DNA of 64,000 nt from Bacteroidales bacterium (GTDB taxonomy: Bacteria > Bacteroidota > Bacteroidia > Bacteroidales > P3). This document shows positions 1 to 7,599 of this stretch, piece after piece. The notes under the pieces are model-generated. The model was not told the DNA's origin. It searched no databases and saw only the letters and a list, made by a program, of their open reading frames with translations. Both the position numbers and the translations under genes were made by a program. The DNA lies in assembly GCA_028708845.1 (NCBI GenBank), contig JAQVXZ010000001.1:124001-188000 (forward strand). The letters are read 5' to 3'. How positions within the stretch are numbered: position 1 is the first letter of the stretch; each line of letters begins with the position of its first letter.

Positions 1-2014
1 TAATTATTCGGTTTAATTCGGTAGAAATGATTTGTTTTATCTTCTCAAGAGTTCTTTGCTCCGATAATAAAATAAATTGATTGTCAAGGTCATCTTCTAT
101 TCTTAGCTTTTCCTTTACAGCATTTATTTTCTTTTCTAACTTGTTTATCTTTAAGCTCAAAAGACTTTCCTTTACATCTAAATTAAGTCTTTCAGAAGAC
201 TCTGGATCAGGTGTTAGTATTCTCCATTTCGTTTCCCATAAACCACTAATGCAATAGTTATTAATTAGAAGGGTGGTTGCAAGGTATTGAATCTCTTTGT
301 CCTGATTATTGGTAAATATATTCAATTCAGGGATTTCTCCTTTTTCAAGAATATATTCTTTATATATATCGAATATCTTTTGGTATAATTGATTATCAAA
401 GCAGATTTGGTCTGTTGTAATATCTCCAACTATGTATGCTGCAACTAAGTAAGTTTCATCTTTCTTCTCCCCATCTTCTCCAATAATTGTTTGTGTTGTT
501 TCTTTATCTGCATGATTAAGAAGTAATGCTATTATTTTTCTTTCTTGTGCTTCATCAGGGAAGATTGATGCAAGAATTTGCCTTTCTGCTTTTGGAGAGG
601 AAATATAATTAGATCCATCATCATTTGGCATAAAGAAATCATCAGGAGGAAGGTCGGTTTTGGGCTGGTCAAGTTTTGGTTTATCTTCTTTTCTTTGCTT
701 GAAATATCTTTCTCTTAATACCTTATTGAGTTCATTATTAATCTCTTCTTCCTTCATTTTAAGAATTGAAGATAATTGTTGAACATAACCTGATCTCTCA
801 ACAATCTCTGGAATAAAGCTAATCGTATTTAGGATTTCTTTTATTAAAGCACTTCTTTTGAAAGGGTCATCCTTTGCCTCATCTAATAGGAGATGTGTTT
901 TGAATAAGATAAAATTCTTTGCCTCATCTCTTATATATGCTTTAAACTCTTCTTGAGGTAGTCTCTTACAATAGGAATCTGGGTCTTCTCCCTCTGGAAA
1001 CAAAACAATCTTTACGTTTAATCCATTTTCAACAAAAAGGTCAATTGCTCGAAATGCAGCTTTAATTCCTGCCGAGTCGCCATCGTATAGTATTGTTACG
1101 TTTTTGGTATAGCGTTTTATTAGTCTTATTTGCTCAATTGTTAGGGATGTTCCTGATGTTGCAACAACATTTTCAACATTGTTTTGAGAAAGCATAACAG
1201 CATCCATATTCCCTTCTACCAAATAGCAAAGGTCTTGTTTAACTATTGCATTCTTTGCCAAATGAAGCCCAAACAGAACCTTACTTTTAGAATATATATC
1301 TGTTTCTGGAGAGTTTACATATTTTGCTTTAGTTTTTTCTGAGCTAAGAACCCTTCCGGTAAAACCTAAGGGGCGTCCTCCAATATTATATATAGGGAAC
1401 ATTATCCTAGAACGAAACCTGTCATATTGAACATGTGATTCCTCTTTCGCTATTGTTAATCCTGCCTTAATCAATATGTCTTCGGTATATCCATTCTTTT
1501 TCGCATGCTCAGTAAATTCAGACCATTTATCTTTAGAGTATCCTAAACCCCAACGTTTAATTGTTTCTTCTGTGAGTTCTCTTTCACGAAAATAAGTTAA
1601 TCCAATATTTCGTCCCTCTTGGTCATTAAAAAGAATATCTGCAAAATACTTTTGAGCAAATTCAGTAACGTGGAAAAGAGCTTCTTTCTCATCTTGAAGT
1701 ATTTTTGCTTCGCTTGTTAATTCTTCTTCCTGAATTTCTATTCCATACTTGTTTGCAAGGAATCGTAAGGCCTCAGGATAAGAGTAATGCTCATGCTTCA
1801 TTAAGAAATTAACTGAATTTCCTGCCTCTCCACATCCAAAACACTTAAAAATTCCTTTTGAAGGGCTAACCGTAAAAGAAGGTGTTTTTTCATTATGGAA
1901 AGGACAATTACCAATATAGTTTACACCTCTCTTCCTTAATGGTACAAAGGCATTTATAACATCAACTATTTCAGTTGCATCGAGTATTTTCGATATATCT
2001 TCTTGCTTAATCAT
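1..2014 (-). CDS. dnaG: DNA primase DnaG (3' end at or beyond window edge)
   Basis: Synthesises RNA primers for the replication fork. Reading leftward from the ATG at 2014, the frame is open to the window edge, giving about 671 codons, which is near full length for the family. The N-terminus has a CHC2 zinc finger with ligands C37, H40, C58 and C61. The central TOPRIM core shows VEGNMDAVMLS and, further on, LYDGDSAGIKAA, the expected acidic catalytic motifs. The C-terminal part is the weakly conserved helicase-binding region. No other Met lies near the start, so MIKQED is a secure N-terminus. A TACATTTG promoter element ends only 6 bases before the ATG, so the transcript may be leaderless. 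It diverges from the membrane protein at 2078. Confidence 0.96.
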   Translation of the reverse strand, partial: MIKQEDISKILDATEIVDVINAFVPLRKRGVNYIGNCPFHNEKTPSFTVSPSKGIFKCFGCGEAGNSVNFLMKHEHYSYPEALRFLANKYGIEIQEEELTSEAKILQDEKEALFHVTEFAQKYFADILFNDQEGRNIGLTYFRERELTEETIKRWGLGYSKDKWSEFTEHAKKNGYTEDILIKAGLTIAKEESHVQYDRFRSRIMFPIYNIGGRPLGFTGRVLSSEKTKAKYVNSPETDIYSKSKVLFGLHLAKNAIVKQDLCYLVEGNMDAVMLSQNNVENVVATSGTSLTIEQIRLIKRYTKNVTILYDGDSAGIKAAFRAIDLFVENGLNVKIVLFPEGEDPDSYCKRLPQEEFKAYIRDEAKNFILFKTHLLLDEAKDDPFKRSALIKEILNTISFIPEIVERSGYVQQLSSILKMKEEEINNELNKVLRERYFKQRKEDKPKLDQPKTDLPPDDFFMPNDDGSNYISSPKAERQILASIFPDEAQERKIIALLLNHADKETTQTIIGEDGEKKDETYLVAAYIVGDITTDQICFDNQLYQKIFDIYKEYILEKGEIPELNIFTNNQDKEIQYLATTLLINNYCISGLWETKWRILTPDPESSERLNLDVKESLLSLKINKLEKKINAVKEKLRIEDDLDNQFILLSEQRTLEKIKQIISTELNRII

Positions 2015-2019
2015 CTTTG

Positions 2020-2027
2020 CAAATGTA
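2020..2027 (-). promoter_or_regulatory. Bacteroidota -7 element for dnaG
   Basis: Read on the minus strand the bases are TACATTTG, a perfect match to the Bacteroidota -7 consensus TAnnTTTG. The dnaG ATG starts at 2014, so transcription would begin at or within a few bases of the start codon. No clear -33 TTTG is seen at the usual distance. Confidence 0.55.
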
Positions 2028-2046
2028 CGTTTTTATTTTATTTTAT

Positions 2047-2054
2047 TACCTTTG
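2047..2054 (+). promoter_or_regulatory. -7 element for the divergent membrane protein gene
   Basis: TACCTTTG matches TAnnTTTG and sits 23 bases before the ATG at 2078. It shares a 63-base divergent gap with the dnaG promoter. Confidence 0.55.
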
Positions 2055-2077
2055 CCTATTCAAAACATTGAAATATC

Positions 2078-3571
2078 ATGATAAGCTATTTAAAAAAAAA
2101 CTATTCTTGGTTGATAATTATCTATTTCGGATTAATTTATTTTCTGTTTTTATCCAATAATCCTACTTCGGATTCTTATTCTAATGCCTTTTCTTCTATA
2201 ACAGGTCTTGAGCTTTTCCGTCCACATCATCTTCTCTATAGTGGTTTGGGATATTTAATATACTTACCCTTGCAATCCTTAGACATAGACCCAATAAAGA
2301 TATTTCAATTTGTAAATGTTTTGTTTGCAATGGGGTGTTTTATTGTTTTTAGAGTAATAATGCATAGGATACATTCTAACGAAAAGCTAATTGCTTCTTC
2401 TATTGTTTTTCTTGGGGCCTGTTTTGGTTTTCAACGTTTTGCAATTGATAACGAATGCTATATAATTCCTTTATTTTTCACTCTTTTAGCAATTAATTTT
2501 GTTCAAAGCTTCCTAATTAGAAACAGAGACTATAAAGTTATTTTATCTGCTTTAACTCTCGCCATTGGTTGTTTGTTCCATCAAATTGTAATATTTGCAT
2601 GGCTTGCTTCCTTCCTTATTTTTATTTTTAACGGCAGAAGAAGATATATCCTTCAATATTTTCTTATCAGCCTAATCATACCAATTGTTTATATTATTGT
2701 TGTTTATTACCAAGAAGGAAGTGTAGGTATTAATGCTATAATGAATTTTGTTTTCCACGACTACAAGAACTCAAACGCCGAGATGCCTATTCTTAGTAAT
2801 GTAATTCTCCTTTCTGCAATAAGCTTTTTTAGAACCTTTATCCAAGTTCATGGGTATGTTTTTGAGATTATTTCTTTATTTCCTTTAATTAGTTCTCTAG
2901 TAATAAGTATTGCATTGGGCTTTTTGGTCTATGGCATAATATATTTATTTAGGTTGAAAAAAAGACAATTAACTGTTTTTCAAGAAAGACGTTTTGTTAG
3001 GTATTGTTGGGGAATGTTCATTCTTTATTTTGCATTTGCAGCCTTTTCAAATGGGAATGCAGAATTTATGGTAATTCTTCCTTTTCTAATTATATTGCTA
3101 TTGGTTTATTACTTTGAATATCTAAGTAGGGCGTTATTTGGTCTTGGAATCTTCATGTACGTTTTTAACCTTTTCTTTGCTCTTATTCCTATGGCAAATA
3201 TGAAACTTAACTCAAACGAAGAAATTGTTAATCTTATGATTGACCAACCTAATGCTGTTTTTGTTCTAAAAGACAAAGTTGCAGTTGAGAACATATATGC
3301 ATACAAACAAAGAAAAGAAAATGTAGGAGTTACCTTTAGGGCATCAGAGGTAAGCCAAGAAAAATTTGATTCTTGGTTAAAAGAAAATAAAACAATTTAT
3401 ACTGATTATTTTGAAGAAAAGGATTTGACTTCAAGAGCAACCATTGCTAAGTCTAAAACAAATGATATCAAGACCTCAAACCCAATTATTAATAATAAAA
3501 ATTGCTTCTATCCAAAATATAAATTCACTTCTCTTGTCTGTGAAAAAGAAATTTGGACTTATATTAATTAG
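2078..3571 (+). CDS. Polytopic inner-membrane protein, possibly GT-C glycosyltransferase-like
   Basis: A 497-residue protein with roughly ten or more hydrophobic segments from residue 9 to about 375, followed by a soluble C-terminal domain of about 120 residues. An early periplasmic loop (SNNPTSDSYSNAF, then RPHHLLY) is placed like the acidic and His-containing first loop of GT-C transferases, but no diagnostic motif confirms this. I do not recognise the family with certainty. It is flanked by its own promoter and a promoter for the next gene, so it is probably monocistronic. The role is unknown; transfer of a lipid-linked sugar at the membrane is only a structural guess. Confidence 0.7.
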   Translation: MISYLKKNYSWLIIIYFGLIYFLFLSNNPTSDSYSNAFSSITGLELFRPHHLLYSGLGYLIYLPLQSLDIDPIKIFQFVNVLFAMGCFIVFRVIMHRIHSNEKLIASSIVFLGACFGFQRFAIDNECYIIPLFFTLLAINFVQSFLIRNRDYKVILSALTLAIGCLFHQIVIFAWLASFLIFIFNGRRRYILQYFLISLIIPIVYIIVVYYQEGSVGINAIMNFVFHDYKNSNAEMPILSNVILLSAISFFRTFIQVHGYVFEIISLFPLISSLVISIALGFLVYGIIYLFRLKKRQLTVFQERRFVRYCWGMFILYFAFAAFSNGNAEFMVILPFLIILLLVYYFEYLSRALFGLGIFMYVFNLFFALIPMANMKLNSNEEIVNLMIDQPNAVFVLKDKVAVENIYAYKQRKENVGVTFRASEVSQEKFDSWLKENKTIYTDYFEEKDLTSRATIAKSKTNDIKTSNPIINNKNCFYPKYKFTSLVCEKEIWTYIN

Positions 3572-3578
3572 AAAATTA

Positions 3579-3586
3579 TATCTTTG
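3579..3586 (+). promoter_or_regulatory. -7 element for the lipoprotein gene
   Basis: TATCTTTG (TAnnTTTG) lies just after the stop codon at 3571 and 30 bases before the ATG at 3617. A TTTG at 3552-3555 could be the -33 element, with a slightly long spacer of 23 bases. Confidence 0.5.
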
Positions 3587-3616
3587 CTCTCAACAAATTT
3601 AATAAAATAAAACCTT

Positions 3617-4342
3617 ATGAAAAAATTTATCACATTATTAGTAATTGCCATTAGTATTATTGGATTTAATTCTTGTAAAGAAGACAAAGATCCAATTCCA
3701 AGAAATCCATCTTATGTAAACATTTCATTACAAGATGCTAAAAAGCATGTTGGATTGGACTATAATGAAGTCAAAACACAGCTAGAAACCAAAGGATTTG
3801 CATTGATGGAAGATGAAATCGATTCAGAAGAAATACAACATACCTTTCATAATTCTGATACAACACAAATATATACATTATATGTCAATCCAACCACTAA
3901 CATTATTTATAGAGCAGGTGTTACTAAGAAAGGTAATACAATAAAAAATTCTCTCTCTAACTATGAGCTTTGCCAAAGAGAATGTATTGAAGTAACAAAT
4001 AATATTCCAGCATTTACATATAATGGAATGATTGATTCATTCTTTGGACAGGGATATACATCACAAGCAGATTTCCAAAGCGTCTTTAATGAAGATAAGG
4101 ATTCAATATTCTTTTGTGTAGAGGTTTGGGAGTCAAGTAAAGATGTATACATTGTACAATATATTAATACAATAAACATTGAAGAGGATTTAGAGTATAC
4201 AGAAACAAATACAACAACCCCTACAACCACAGAGCCAGAAACAATACCTAAGTATTTTGCTATGGGAGTTTCTTATGTGAATATATATCACATGCCAGCA
4301 GAAATAGATAAGAAATCATATTTAAAACAAATGTTTCATTAA
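3617..4342 (+). CDS. Hypothetical lipoprotein
   Basis: A 241-residue protein with a type II signal peptide: MKKFITLLVIAISIIGFNSC, the lipobox Cys being residue 20. It is therefore predicted to be a lipoprotein of the cell envelope. The mature part is acidic and soluble-looking. A Thr/Pro/Glu-rich stretch near residues 198-210 (TNTTTPTTTEPET) looks like a linker before a short C-terminal tail. No catalytic motif or known domain is recognised. It has its own promoter and is followed by a 100-base gap with the rdgB promoter, so it is likely a single transcription unit. Function unknown. Confidence 0.8.
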   Translation: MKKFITLLVIAISIIGFNSCKEDKDPIPRNPSYVNISLQDAKKHVGLDYNEVKTQLETKGFALMEDEIDSEEIQHTFHNSDTTQIYTLYVNPTTNIIYRAGVTKKGNTIKNSLSNYELCQRECIEVTNNIPAFTYNGMIDSFFGQGYTSQADFQSVFNEDKDSIFFCVEVWESSKDVYIVQYINTINIEEDLEYTETNTTTPTTTEPETIPKYFAMGVSYVNIYHMPAEIDKKSYLKQMFH

Positions 4343-4415
4343 CCCTTTTCATTACACAAACAATCTCATATCATAAGTTATTTATAGTATTTTCTAATAC
4401 AAATTATATATTTCG

Positions 4416-4423
4416 TAATTTTG
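4416..4423 (+). promoter_or_regulatory. -7 element for rdgB
   Basis: TAATTTTG matches TAnnTTTG and lies 21 bases before the ATG at 4445. It probably drives rdgB and the DUF2148 gene, and possibly serS. Confidence 0.5.
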
Positions 4424-4444
4424 CTCCTTAAAATTTAGTTTAGA

Positions 4445-5023
4445 ATGAAAGAATATATCATAGCAACCAATAATAAACATAAGGTTGAAGAAATAAGTCA
4501 AGCTTTAGGAGACTCAATTAAATTAATTACTTTAAAGGAGTTAGGTCATAAAAAAGATATTCCTGAAACTTGTGATACTTTGAAAGGTAATGCTCAACAA
4601 AAGGCTCAATATATCTACAAGAAATTTGAAAAAGATTGTTTTGCAGACGACACAGGACTTGAGGTTGAAGCATTAAATGGTGAGCCTGGAGTATATTCAG
4701 CACGCTATGCAGGAGAAAGATGTAGCTTTGAAGATAATATTGATAAGCTACTTGAAGAGATGGATGGAAAAACTAATCGTAAGGCATCTTTCACAACAGT
4801 TATTTGTTTAATTGAGGACGGAAAGGAATATTTCTTTGAAGGAACATGCAAGGGTTCTATTACAACAGAACGTTATGGAAAAAAAGGTTTTGGTTATGAC
4901 CCTATTTTTATTCCAGATGGTTATGGAGAAAGTTTTGCTGAGATGAATTTAGATGAAAAGAATAAGATAAGCCATAGAGGACTTGCGGTTGAAAAACTTG
5001 TTAAGCATATACTAAAGAAATAG
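4445..5023 (+). CDS. rdgB: RdgB/HAM1 XTP/dITP diphosphatase
   Basis: House-cleaning pyrophosphatase that hydrolyses dITP, XTP and ITP to monophosphates and so keeps deaminated purines out of DNA and RNA. The 192-residue length is typical. The N-terminal IIATNNKHKVEEI matches the family nucleotide-binding start (TxNxxKxxE). FADDTGLEVEALNGEPGVYS matches the conserved active-site block with catalytic acidic residues, and the C-terminal FGYDPIF and KNKISHRGLA motifs are present. Three bases separate its stop from the DUF2148 gene, so they are co-transcribed. Confidence 0.96.
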   Translation: MKEYIIATNNKHKVEEISQALGDSIKLITLKELGHKKDIPETCDTLKGNAQQKAQYIYKKFEKDCFADDTGLEVEALNGEPGVYSARYAGERCSFEDNIDKLLEEMDGKTNRKASFTTVICLIEDGKEYFFEGTCKGSITTERYGKKGFGYDPIFIPDGYGESFAEMNLDEKNKISHRGLAVEKLVKHILKK

Positions 5024-5026
5024 CAA

Positions 5027-5563
5027 ATGATATATAAGGAAGAAGATATTAGAGAAAGTCATATTTTGGAAGTTGCAAAATCAATTATGATTGCTGCCCG
5101 CACTGCTCCAAAAGCAAGAGGAAGAGATAATCTTGTTATCGTAACCATAACAAAAGAAGATATAATTAAGCTTTCTGACAAAACATTGAAGATGTATGAA
5201 GAAAATAATCAATCGTTCTTCTTACGTGATTCTCAAACTATATTAAATGCAAAAGCAATTGTACTTATAGGAACCAAAAGCTCTCCATTAGAATTAGATT
5301 GTGGATTATGTGGCTACCCTACCTGCGCAGAAAAAATAGAGAAATCAAATAGCCCTTGCGTCTTTAACTCTCATGATTTAGGTATTGCTGTTGGGAGTGC
5401 TGCTTCAATCGCTGCTGACAATAGGGTTGATAGCAGAGTAATGTATTCTGTTGGAGCTGCTGCAAAGGAACTTGGTTATTTTGGAGAAGATATTGATTTT
5501 GGCTTTGCAATTCCTCTTTCTGTTTCAGGCAAAAGCCCATTCTTTGATAGACCAACATTATAA
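5027..5563 (+). CDS. DUF2148 ferredoxin domain-containing protein
   Basis: A 178-residue protein of the DUF2148 family. The region around residues 88-95 has closely spaced cysteines (LDCGLCGYPTCAEK, then SPCVFN) that could bind an iron-sulfur cluster. The rest is rich in Ala and Gly (GSAASIAADNRVDSRV and GAAAKELGYF) and resembles a nitroreductase-like fold. The reaction is not known. It begins three bases after rdgB and ends 40 bases before serS, so it belongs to the same unit. Confidence 0.85.
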   Translation: MIYKEEDIRESHILEVAKSIMIAARTAPKARGRDNLVIVTITKEDIIKLSDKTLKMYEENNQSFFLRDSQTILNAKAIVLIGTKSSPLELDCGLCGYPTCAEKIEKSNSPCVFNSHDLGIAVGSAASIAADNRVDSRVMYSVGAAAKELGYFGEDIDFGFAIPLSVSGKSPFFDRPTL

Positions 5564-5603
5564 ATAATTAGATTTCTTTTAAACAATAAAGATAGAACAT
5601 AGT

Positions 5604-6878
5604 ATGTTAGAGATTAACAAAATAAGGCTCAATAAAGAAAACGTTATTGAACTTTTAAAAGTAAAGAATTTTAAATACGCTGAAGAAAAGATAAACACTC
5701 TTCTTATTTTGGACGAAAAGAAACGCCAAGTTCAAAAAGAATTAGAGGATATAAAAGCAGACCTAAACATTAAATCGAAAGTTATAGGGAAGTTTATGAA
5801 AGAAGGTTCTAAGTTAGAAGCTGAAAATGCAAAAATAGAAGTTGCTAATTTAAAAGATTCTTCCAAAGAATTAGAAGTTCAAATGGTAGAAAAGGAAAAA
5901 GAAATTGAAGACTTATTGCTTTCAATCCCTAACCTTCCTCATTATTCCGTTCCAAAAGGTAAAACAGCTGAAGATAATATAATAGAATCTAATTTTGGTG
6001 AAATACCAAAACTCTACGATGGTGCAACCCCACACTGGGAATTATGCACAAAATATGATATCGTTGACTTTGAACTTGGAAACAAGATAACAGGAGCAGG
6101 CTTTCCAGTATATAAAGGCAAAGGAGCTAAACTTCAAAGAGCCTTAATCAACTTCTTTTTAGATGAGGCAGAAAAAAATGGGTTCTCAGAAGTTCAACCA
6201 CCATTAATGGTTAATGAAGCATCAGCTCTTGCAACAGGACAATTACCAGACAAAGAAGGACAAATGTATTCTATTCCTTTGGATGGTTTCTATATGATAC
6301 CAACAGCAGAGGTTCCAATAACAAATATATTCCGTGATGTTATTGTTCAAGAGAAAGACTTCCCAATTTGCAAATCTGCCTACTCACAATGTTTTAGAAG
6401 AGAAGCTGGTTCTTATGGTAAAGATGTTAGGGGATTAAATCGTCTTCATCAATTCGATAAGGTTGAGATAGTTTGTATTGATCACCCAGAACATTCCTAC
6501 AAGCAATTGGAAATAATGAAACAACACGTTGAAAGCTTATTAAAAAAACTTGAGCTACCATATAGAGTACTCCGCCTTTGTGGAGGAGATATTAGCTTTA
6601 CAGCAGCTCTAACCTTTGACTTCGAAACTTATTCTGCAGCACAAGAACGCTGGTTGGAAGTAAGTTCAGTTTCAAACTTCGAAACATTCCAATCGAATCG
6701 ATTAAAGCTAAGGTTTAAAAATCAAGAAGGGAAAACCCAATTAGCCCACACCTTAAATGGTTCTGCACTTGCTTTACCTAGAATTCTTGCGTCTTTATTA
6801 GAAAACAACCAAACACCTGAAGGAATAAAAATACCCGAAGTACTAGTTCCTTATACAGGATTCAGATTAATTAACTAA
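5604..6878 (+). CDS. serS: Seryl-tRNA synthetase
   Basis: Class II synthetase that charges tRNA(Ser), and tRNA(Sec) where present. The 424-residue protein has the N-terminal antiparallel coiled-coil arm (about residues 27-105, Lys/Glu-rich) that grips the tRNA long arm. The catalytic domain follows, with class II motif 2 at about residue 265 (FRREAGSYGKD, then GLNRLHQFDKVE) and motif 3 at about 385 (NGSALALPRILASLLEN). The PTAEVP motif near residue 233 is also diagnostic. The start has no unusual features. No strong terminator is seen in the gap that follows. Confidence 0.98.
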   Translation: MLEINKIRLNKENVIELLKVKNFKYAEEKINTLLILDEKKRQVQKELEDIKADLNIKSKVIGKFMKEGSKLEAENAKIEVANLKDSSKELEVQMVEKEKEIEDLLLSIPNLPHYSVPKGKTAEDNIIESNFGEIPKLYDGATPHWELCTKYDIVDFELGNKITGAGFPVYKGKGAKLQRALINFFLDEAEKNGFSEVQPPLMVNEASALATGQLPDKEGQMYSIPLDGFYMIPTAEVPITNIFRDVIVQEKDFPICKSAYSQCFRREAGSYGKDVRGLNRLHQFDKVEIVCIDHPEHSYKQLEIMKQHVESLLKKLELPYRVLRLCGGDISFTAALTFDFETYSAAQERWLEVSSVSNFETFQSNRLKLRFKNQEGKTQLAHTLNGSALALPRILASLLENNQTPEGIKIPEVLVPYTGFRLIN

Positions 6879-6948
6879 AAAAGGTAGAACAAATTCTTCT
6901 AAAATATAAATTAGCAAGATGAGTTTAGAGAAATCTAATCTTAGGGTG

Positions 6949-7045
6949 TCCTATAGTCCCAGAAAGCTACTATATAAAAGACATTATGCCTCAGAAAATT
7001 AGTCTGAGTTTGGAGTATATTCGTAGTAGGAGCTTGACATAGGAT
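6949..7045. repeat. Long imperfect inverted repeat (about 97 bases)
   Basis: A central 6-base stem (CTCAGA at 6990-6995 with TCTGAG at 7003-7008) is nested inside a wider imperfect inverted repeat. TCCTAT at 6949 pairs with ATAGGA around 7040-7045, and the AGCTACTATATA and TATATTCGTAGTAGGAGCT arms pair between them. The inner and outer arms share the same centre to within 2 bases. It may be a structured RNA, a decayed mini-transposon or a terminator for serS. Confidence 0.5.
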
Positions 7046-7131
7046 ATAATGCTAATAATCAGAACTATACTAGAATAATTTCGGGCATATTTCCTACGAT
7101 TTTCCCATAGTCCTATTCTAAGTTTTTCTTT

Positions 7132-7204
7132 CTTCGTTTCAGCCGCGTAGATCTTCGTTTTAATTTCTTAAAGCTTCGTTTTAATTTTCCCTTTCTTCGT
7201 TTAA
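7132..7204 (+). repeat. 21-base phased array of CTTCGTTT words (4 units)
   Basis: CTTCGTTT begins at 7132, 7153, 7174 and 7195, so the spacing is exactly 21 bases three times. The words are conserved while the 13-base intervals are mostly not. A degraded unit (TCCTATTCTA) sits one period earlier at 7111. The 16 bases at 7145-7160 (GCGTAGATCTTCGTTT) recur exactly at 33865-33880. Confidence 0.85.
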
Positions 7205-7545
7205 GTTTTAGCCTATAAAAATCCGATGTATTTTATATCCCTTTTCCCAATAGAAATTTACTAACTAAAGATATATATACTTGGTTAAAGCAAAGTAAAA
7301 TTACTTATTTTGCTACATGTATGTACACAGAAAATCAAAATCGATTGCTTGCCTATTTGAAGATGATTTTGGGAAATGAATTATTAGGATGTCGAATAGT
7401 TAAAGGTAGGAGGCAGAATAACCCCTTCTAAAACACATTCAATTTACCATAGCAAATACCCACTCCTTCCTATACTACATCTAATTTTAAGACCATTAAC
7501 CCAGTAAAAGTTTTAGGCTTGATATTAAAATTAATTGATTATTAA

Positions 7546-7576
7546 TTTGTTTTCTAAGTTATATTTTTTAATTTTG
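7546..7576 (+). promoter_or_regulatory. Consensus Bacteroidota promoter
   Basis: TTTG at 7546-7549, a 19-base spacer, then TAATTTTG at 7569-7576, matching TTTG-N19-TAnnTTTG. It lies 23 bases before the ATG at 7600. Confidence 0.75.
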
Positions 7577-7599
7577 CTGAAATGTTAAAACAATAAATT

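Larger units (their letters stand above)
6879..7599 (+). other. 721-base gap without a gene
   Basis: No convincing coding sequence. From left to right it holds a long imperfect hairpin (6949-7045), a 21-base phased array of CTTCGTTT words (7132-7204), a stretch open for about 70 codons (to the TAA at 7429-7431) that looks like a possible gene remnant, and the promoter of the next gene (7546-7576). Confidence 0.7.

Noticed and set aside
3109-3306. 65-codon minus-strand gene
   Set aside because: Antisense to the membrane protein gene, no promoter or recognisable product.
7321-7431. 36-codon gene starting MYTENQNRLL
   Set aside because: The frame is open for about 70 codons but has only this late Met, no promoter match at the right distance, and no recognised relative. 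At most a gene remnant.
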